This document shows positions 37,366 through 42,071 of a stretch of DNA of 42,071 nucleotides, one piece after another. The first letter of the stretch is position 1. Each line of letters begins with the position of its first letter. The notes beneath the pieces were generated by a model that was given only the letters and a program-made list of their open reading frames with translations, was not told where the DNA came from and made no database searches. The position numbers and the translations under genes were made by a program. The DNA comes from Lachnospiraceae bacterium (GTDB lineage Bacteria > Bacillota > Clostridia > Lachnospirales > Lachnospiraceae), in the NCBI GenBank assembly GCA_022510685.1, contig JAFLTA010000013.1, positions 20,249-62,319 on the forward strand, given 5' to 3'.

Positions 37366-37400
37366 TTGTGAGAACTGCGTTCTCAGTATGTGCAGGAAAT
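37366..37400 (+). repeat. Dispersed 35-bp hairpin repeat, copy 2
   Basis: This copy carries GAGAAC-TGC-GTTCTC followed by AGTATGTGCAGGAAAT and matches the copy at 25049-25083 at 28 of 35 positions. It lies in the 5' leader of the DUF1934 gene, just before its AGGAGA. Confidence 0.6.
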
Positions 37401-37413
37401 CAGGAGAAGCATT

Positions 37414-37851
37414 ATGAAAAATACAGTTTTAGTCACTATACGCGGAGAGCAGTCAGACGGTGTACAAAGTGAAAGTCAGGAGACTATCCAGACAGGCCGC
37501 TACCGTTATATCGATGGTAAGGATGTAATTTCATATGAAGAAATGGTATTAGATGAGCCGGCAGACCCCGCCTCCGCCTGCCGAAACATACTGAAAATCC
37601 AACCGGATTTTATCACATTGAGCAAGAAAGGTCCTATCCGGACAGAAATGGAATTTGCAACGGGACAGTCCTTCCACGGATTTTACCAAACTCCCTATGG
37701 CGTTTTTGACATGGTGGTGCAGACAAAAAAAGTAGCTATAAAAAAAGAAGAAACACAAATTACTGTGTTTCTTCAATACGATTTAGAATTAAACGGAGAT
37801 TTTATTGCAGAATGCAAACTGGACATTGTAATCCGGGATACGGATGGCTAG
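37414..37851 (+). CDS. DUF1934 beta-barrel protein
   Basis: The 145-residue protein belongs to the DUF1934 (YwiB-like, calycin-type beta-barrel) family, common in Firmicutes and without a proven role. Visible features are an N-terminal VLVTIRGEQ strand, GRYRYIDGKDVISYEE, the family-typical GFYQTPYGVFDM, and an alternating-strand C-terminus with YDLELNGDFIAECKL. AGGAGA (37402-37407) lies six nucleotides before the ATG, so upstream codons from 37390 are not used. It is 82 nt after spoIIR and could be co-transcribed with it; a strong terminator follows. Confidence 0.88.
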   Translation: MKNTVLVTIRGEQSDGVQSESQETIQTGRYRYIDGKDVISYEEMVLDEPADPASACRNILKIQPDFITLSKKGPIRTEMEFATGQSFHGFYQTPYGVFDMVVQTKKVAIKKEETQITVFLQYDLELNGDFIAECKLDIVIRDTDG

Positions 37852-37876
37852 TAGAAATGGTATCATTCCGGAATCA

Positions 37877-37910
37877 AGAAAAATAACCGCAATACTGCGG
37901 TTATTTTTCT
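37877..37910. terminator. Bidirectional terminator between DUF1934 and Big_2-FxLYD genes
   Basis: AGAAAAATAACCGCA (37877-37891) and TGCGGTTATTTTTCT (37896-37910) form a perfect 15-bp stem with an ATAC loop. It serves two converging transcripts. Confidence 0.94.
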
Positions 37911-37963
37911 ATATAGGCTATTCTATTAAGAATCCATAAAGAACGCACATACAACTCTGGCTA

Positions 37964-39034
37964 CTACAATTTATAGGCGTTGATAATAACTGTGTAGTCG
38001 CTGTACTCTGCATAATAAGGATAATTCTGCTCATCAACTCCCAAAGGTGTCTGGTTTATCCACACTTCCTGTGTATCATTAGCGAGAATTCCACCGGGTA
38101 CTGAGTTCTGTGCTACATCTACAACATTTCCATAATCATCATAATAGATAATCATTACCGGCACCTTATCGATTGCTTTACTATATGAATTTTTCACCTT
38201 TAAGACAATCTTTCCATTCTTCTTATCTTCCTCCACATCCGCTTCGTCATAACTCAAATAACCGGATACATCTGTATACTCATACCGCTGGTCTACTTCG
38301 ACATCTTCCTCTCTATTATCATCAGCATTGTTTTTTTCTGTGTTGATATAAACCACAAGATGCTCCACATCTGAATCAAGATACCAAGTATTATAAGCAT
38401 ACCTTGATTCTCCGGCAGGTATCTCGTATACTTCAACAGAACTGTTGCTGATTGGCGTCCCCGAAGACTCTACATGATAACGTATTTTTACGCAATGCAC
38501 TAGTTTTTTATTATTATTTGTCACCTTCAGCAATATGCCTGTATTGCGTATTAAAGTCCACGATACGTCAATATTGTCTTCCAGCCTTGTCTGCTCATCC
38601 TTCGTCACAATCGGCTTATTCGTCGCTGCGGGCTGCGGTTTCGGCGACTTTTTCGGTGTATTTACCGTATCCTTTGAGTTGCTTGAAGTCGTTTTCTTTT
38701 TCACGGTAACCTTACAAGTAAGTTTCTTTTTACCGATTGTTACCCGAACTTTTGCCGTTCCCTTCTTCTTGCCGACAATTTTTACACTGTTTTTCTTCTT
38801 ACTTTTCAGCTTAATATACTTCTTGCCGGAAACGATTTTCCATTTCGTCTTTTTCTTGTTGTTTTTCAATTTCAAAGTTTTCGTCTTACCCACCTGTACA
38901 GTAAGTTTCTTTTTGCTAAGCTTTGCGGACTTTTTAGCTGCCGCCTCCACCGTGTCCACAGCTGGAAATGTCACCCCGGTCAAGACCAGAACTGCGGACA
39001 TTACTGCTGCAAACTGCCTGTAAAATTTTTTCAT
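37964..39034 (-). CDS. Secreted lysine-rich Big_2-like protein with FxLYD-like domain
   Basis: The 356-residue protein has a signal peptide (core QFAAVMSAVLVLTGVTFPA, about 7-30), a lysine-rich Big_2-like domain (about 31-115; SKKKLTVQVGKTKTLKLKN...KKGTAKVRVTIG), a Lys/Pro/Ser linker (KKSPKPQPAATNKP), and a C-terminal acidic domain (about 150-356) resembling FxLYD-type modules (GKIVLKVKNSYSKAIDKV). Net charge is split: basic N-terminal half, acidic C-terminal half. GGAGGG lies five nucleotides before the ATG at 39034. It is the last gene after glgB and the small membrane protein. Confidence 0.78.
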   Translation of the reverse strand: MKKFYRQFAAVMSAVLVLTGVTFPAVDTVEAAAKKSAKLSKKKLTVQVGKTKTLKLKNNKKKTKWKIVSGKKYIKLKSKKKNSVKIVGKKKGTAKVRVTIGKKKLTCKVTVKKKTTSSNSKDTVNTPKKSPKPQPAATNKPIVTKDEQTRLEDNIDVSWTLIRNTGILLKVTNNNKKLVHCVKIRYHVESSGTPISNSSVEVYEIPAGESRYAYNTWYLDSDVEHLVVYINTEKNNADDNREEDVEVDQRYEYTDVSGYLSYDEADVEEDKKNGKIVLKVKNSYSKAIDKVPVMIIYYDDYGNVVDVAQNSVPGGILANDTQEVWINQTPLGVDEQNYPYYAEYSDYTVIINAYKL

Positions 39035-39089
39035 AAGCACCCTCCATTCCAATATGTTTTCACTCTTTTGCATCCCCATAAATAACCGG

Positions 39090-39638
39090 CTATTTTTTCT
39101 TCTTTACCTCTTTTTCAAGCTCTATACGCTTCTTTGTCAATTCTTTGGACTGCTTTTCTGCCTTTTCACGCATCCGCTCGCCTAATTTTTTCTTTTTCTT
39201 CGGAGCAGCCTCTAATGGTGCACGAAGACCCTTGACATCCAAAATGTATATGCCACTCAGCGTAGCACGTATCTCCTTTTTCACAGGTATCTGGTCAAAA
39301 ATTTTATCCTCGCAAATCAAAGACATAATTCTTGGACCAATCTTTGCCTTGACAATCGGCACTTTGCGTCCACGCAAATATTTGGGAACCTGTTCCAGTA
39401 CAATCGGAGGAAGCCCCGAATCCTTAAACTTCAGCTTCTTTTTGTCAATGACCAACAGCTTCATGCTCTGAGCTGCTGCCTCCAACTCCTTTTGAGAAGC
39501 CTCTTGCCTATCCTGTAATTTCTTGCCATAAATAGTCAGTGCAACCAGCGCTGCAATTAACACCACTATGACAACAATCATTACTATCATCCCTGTGCTA
39601 ATGCCATAAACCGGCATTAACGTCATTGTGCAATCCAT
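39090..39638 (-). CDS. Small membrane-anchored protein of unknown function
   Basis: The 182-residue protein has one membrane segment (about 13-38; GMIVMIVVIVVLIAALVAL), a short coiled stretch, a compact basic domain (about 55-135; LRGRKVPIVKAKIGPRIM), and a highly charged Lys/Glu/Arg tail (ERMREKAEKQSKELTKKR) that looks helical. I do not recognise a family. GGAGG lies about seven nucleotides before the ATG at 39638, so the open frame to 39677 is not used. It starts 25 nt after the glgB stop and ends 55 nt before the Big_2 gene, so the three form a likely operon. Confidence 0.75.
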   Translation of the reverse strand: MDCTMTLMPVYGISTGMIVMIVVIVVLIAALVALTIYGKKLQDRQEASQKELEAAAQSMKLLVIDKKKLKFKDSGLPPIVLEQVPKYLRGRKVPIVKAKIGPRIMSLICEDKIFDQIPVKKEIRATLSGIYILDVKGLRAPLEAAPKKKKKLGERMREKAEKQSKELTKKRIELEKEVKKKK

Positions 39639-39663
39639 GATATTTCCTCCATTTATATGTTTC

Positions 39664-41889
39664 CTATTTATAATCAAATTTATAAACAGTTACAGACAAC
39701 GGCGGCAATGTCAACTTAATGGAATAATCCCTGCCGTCAAAAGTCTCTTTGTCCGCAGCAACTGTCTTGGCATTTTTCACTCCGGTACCGCCAAAGCGCT
39801 TCTCGTCCGAAGACAAAATCTTGGAATACTTCCCGGCGCAAGGTACTCCCACACGGAAATCCTCCCGCTCTACCGGCGTGAAGTTGCATACGAACAATAG
39901 CTGATTTTTCGCAGTGCTTCCTCTACGCACAAAGGAAACGGCACTCTGATCTGCGTTCATGCAACTCATCCATTCAAAGCCCATCGGATCATAATCATTT
40001 AAATACATAGCATCATATTTCTGATACAAAGCATTCAACTCTTTGACATAATCCTGCATCTGCTTATTGCGCTCCTCCCCCAAAAGCTCCCAATCCAGAC
40101 TACGTGCCTCACTCCACTCACGGTACTGAGCAAATTCCTGACCCATAAACAGTAGCTTTTTACCCGGATGACCATACATAAAACCATATGCTGTCCGCAG
40201 ATTCGCAAACTTATCATCAATTTCTCCCGGCATTTTATTAATCATGGAGCACTTTCCATGTACCACCTCATCGTGGGACAATACCTGGATAAAATTCTCG
40301 CTGTAAGCATAGTGCATACTGAAAGTCAGTCTGCCATGATTCCCTGAACGGAAATACGGATCCATACTCATATACTCTAAAAAGTCGTTCATCCACCCCA
40401 TATTCCACTTAAACAGGAAGCCCAAACCATCTTCTTTTGCTGATGTGCTGACCTTCGGCCATGCGGTAGACTCCTCTGCGATAACCATTGAGCCCGGTAC
40501 CTGCTCTTCAAATTCATTGTTCATATGTTTGAACAGGTTGATAGCATCGTAATTTTCATTACCGCCATCATCATTGCCAAGCCATTCTCCATCGTTTTTG
40601 CCATAATCCAGATACAGCATGGATGCCACTGCATCCACGCGCAGCCCGTCTACATGGAATACCTTTAACCAGAACAGACCGTTCGCCAACAGGAAATTAG
40701 CCACTTCGCGCTTATTGTAATCAAAAATATAAGTTCCCCAATGCGGGTGCTCTCCCCGTCGCGGGTCCGGATGCTCATACAAGGGCTGTCCGTCAAACCT
40801 TCCCAATCCGTGGGCATCCCGTGGGAAATGTGCCGGCACCCAATCCAGTATGACGCCGATTCCCTTCTCATGCATATAATCCACAAAATACATGAAATCC
40901 TCCGGCAGACCATAGCGTCTGGTAGGAGCGTAGTAACCGATTACCTGATATCCCCATGAGCCATCAAAGGGATGCTCTGCAATACCCATAAGCTCTATAT
41001 GCGTATATCCCATCTCCAGAACATAATCGGCAATCATCGGTGCCAGTTCCCGATAGGAATAAAATCCGTTATCATCATCCTCAACCTTCTTTTTCCATGA
41101 GCCAAGATGCATCTCGTAAATCGCCATCGGTTTTTTGCGCATGGATTCGCGGTTTTCTTTCGCGCGAGCAGTCATCCACTTCTTATCTTTCCACTGATAA
41201 GCCGTCAAGTCCGTCACGACAGATGCGTTGTCCGGACGCATTTCCGCGCAGTTACCATACGGATCCGCTTTCAACAAAATATCTCCTGTTCTGGTAAGAA
41301 TCTGATATTTATAAACTGCTCCCGGCTTTATGTCCGGAATGAAAATCTCGTATACTCCGGACACCTCCAGTGTCTTCATCAAATGCAGCCTGCCATCCCA
41401 CATGTTGAAGTCACCCACAACACTCACGGCTCTGGCATGGGGCGCCCATACTGCAAAATGTACTCCCTCCACACCATTTAACTTCATGGGATGTGCACCG
41501 AGTTTCTCATAAATATTATAGTGATTTCCCTCTGCAAACAAATATAAATCATCACTGGATATCTGTGATTCAAAGGAATACGGGTCTGCCGTAATCACAA
41601 CGTCACCCTCTCCGTATTCAATATGTACTAAATAATTACTTTTATATTTTTTGCCGGCAACATACTTACCAAAAAAACCACTGCCTTCACCGACTTCCTC
41701 CAACTCCAGCGGTTTATTTCCCTTGGCATCCGTCACGGTAATTTTTTTTGCCTCCGGGCGGTATATCGTAAATACCTGTCCCTTGCCGAACTCATGTAAT
41801 CCTAATAAATTGTGGGGTGCGTTGTGACGACCCTCCAAAAGCTCATCATACTCCACCCAGTTAATCCATTGATCTAATTTCTGCTGCAT
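39664..41889 (-). CDS. glgB: 1,4-alpha-glucan branching enzyme
   Basis: GlgB transfers alpha-1,4 chains to make alpha-1,6 branches in glycogen. The 741-residue protein has N-terminal glucan-binding (CBM48-like) modules (about 1-250; HFAVWAPHARAVSVVGDFN), a GH13 catalytic barrel with nucleophile Asp419 in GLRVDAVASML, acid Glu472 in VIAEESTAWP and Asp540 in LSHDEVVHGK, and a C-terminal beta domain. The spacing between these residues matches E. coli GlgB (405/458/526). GGGGGAG lies about six nucleotides before the ATG at 41889, so upstream codons to 41934 are not used. No other glg gene is in the window. Confidence 0.97.
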   Translation of the reverse strand: MQQKLDQWINWVEYDELLEGRHNAPHNLLGLHEFGKGQVFTIYRPEAKKITVTDAKGNKPLELEEVGEGSGFFGKYVAGKKYKSNYLVHIEYGEGDVVITADPYSFESQISSDDLYLFAEGNHYNIYEKLGAHPMKLNGVEGVHFAVWAPHARAVSVVGDFNMWDGRLHLMKTLEVSGVYEIFIPDIKPGAVYKYQILTRTGDILLKADPYGNCAEMRPDNASVVTDLTAYQWKDKKWMTARAKENRESMRKKPMAIYEMHLGSWKKKVEDDDNGFYSYRELAPMIADYVLEMGYTHIELMGIAEHPFDGSWGYQVIGYYAPTRRYGLPEDFMYFVDYMHEKGIGVILDWVPAHFPRDAHGLGRFDGQPLYEHPDPRRGEHPHWGTYIFDYNKREVANFLLANGLFWLKVFHVDGLRVDAVASMLYLDYGKNDGEWLGNDDGGNENYDAINLFKHMNNEFEEQVPGSMVIAEESTAWPKVSTSAKEDGLGFLFKWNMGWMNDFLEYMSMDPYFRSGNHGRLTFSMHYAYSENFIQVLSHDEVVHGKCSMINKMPGEIDDKFANLRTAYGFMYGHPGKKLLFMGQEFAQYREWSEARSLDWELLGEERNKQMQDYVKELNALYQKYDAMYLNDYDPMGFEWMSCMNADQSAVSFVRRGSTAKNQLLFVCNFTPVEREDFRVGVPCAGKYSKILSSDEKRFGGTGVKNAKTVAADKETFDGRDYSIKLTLPPLSVTVYKFDYK

Positions 41890-42027
41890 ATTTTCTCCCC
41901 CATTATATATTGTTGTAAATATATCTTCTTGCAACCACCTTATATTTTACCACAAAAACGCGGGGGAATCTACTAATTTTATATTTAAATTAAATTTTTC
42001 TATTTGCCATTATTCTGCCATCATGCT

Positions 42028-42066
42028 AGCATAACGGTACCTATTTGAACCCTGCCTCAATCTTGA
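42028..42066 (+). repeat. Dispersed intergenic repeat, copy 2 (right edge)
   Basis: AGCATAACGGTACC, TTTGAACCCTG and ATCTTG match the block at 28262-28299 at about 20 of 27 core positions. Next to it (42020-42034) ATCATGCTAGCATAA resembles the nadE-promoter palindrome. The 137 bp upstream of glgB hold no gene; the repeat may run past the window. Confidence 0.4.
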
Positions 42067-42071
42067 AATTT

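Overview
The window looks like chromosomal DNA from a spore-forming, anaerobic Firmicute, most likely a Lachnospiraceae (Clostridium cluster XIVa) species. The reasons are a Lachnospiraceae-like type II-A Cas9, the sporulation gene spoIIR, a cytoplasmic [FeFe]-hydrogenase-like chemoreceptor fusion, BspA-type leucine-rich-repeat and Big_2-type surface proteins, glgB, and strong AGGAGG ribosome binding sites. The assignment comes from recognising protein families by eye; no database was searched.

Region 1 (1-6345) is a complete type II-A CRISPR-Cas locus. The minus strand carries cas9-cas1-cas2-csn2 as a tight operon, followed by the leader and the leader-proximal end of the repeat array, which runs off the left edge. 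A tracrRNA gene with its own promoter, anti-repeat, hairpins and terminator lies divergently upstream of cas9. Region 2 (6346-9003) is the most unusual part. A promoter and a structured 5' leader precede a NYN/PIN-like nuclease gene, which is followed at once by a MotA/ExbB-like and a MotB/OmpA-like pair resembling ZorA and ZorB of Zorya defence. No recognised Zorya effector is present, so NYN plus a compact ion-driven motor is a candidate undescribed defence module beside the CRISPR locus.

Region 3 (9004-13200) is housekeeping: trmO, a DHH phosphoesterase, a Nudix hydrolase and enolase. Region 4 (13200-19800) has two tandem secreted Big_2-CAP proteins, an iron-sulfur/hydrogenase-like/MCP fusion behind a receiver-HD-GYP response regulator (probable redox or H2 signalling into c-di-GMP), and a secreted GHL10/DUF187 glycosidase-like protein. 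Region 5 (19800-28200) has a translationally coupled pair of ABC-FtsX transporters, a small zinc-ribbon/HTH protein, and a BlaR1-like M56 membrane protein with an altered zinc motif and an 18-residue tandem repeat.

Region 6 (28200-34020) has glutamine-dependent NAD synthetase, a hairpin-rich intergenic block, a BspA-like secreted protein with a possible switching leader, a candidate hairpin sRNA and a glycosyltransferase. Region 7 (34000-42071) has a class A penicillin-binding protein coupled to that glycosyltransferase, spoIIR with a possible sigma-F promoter, a DUF1934 protein, and an operon of glgB, a small membrane protein and a secreted Big_2 protein. Two small dispersed intergenic repeats recur within the window. 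No tRNA, rRNA or insertion sequence was recognised.
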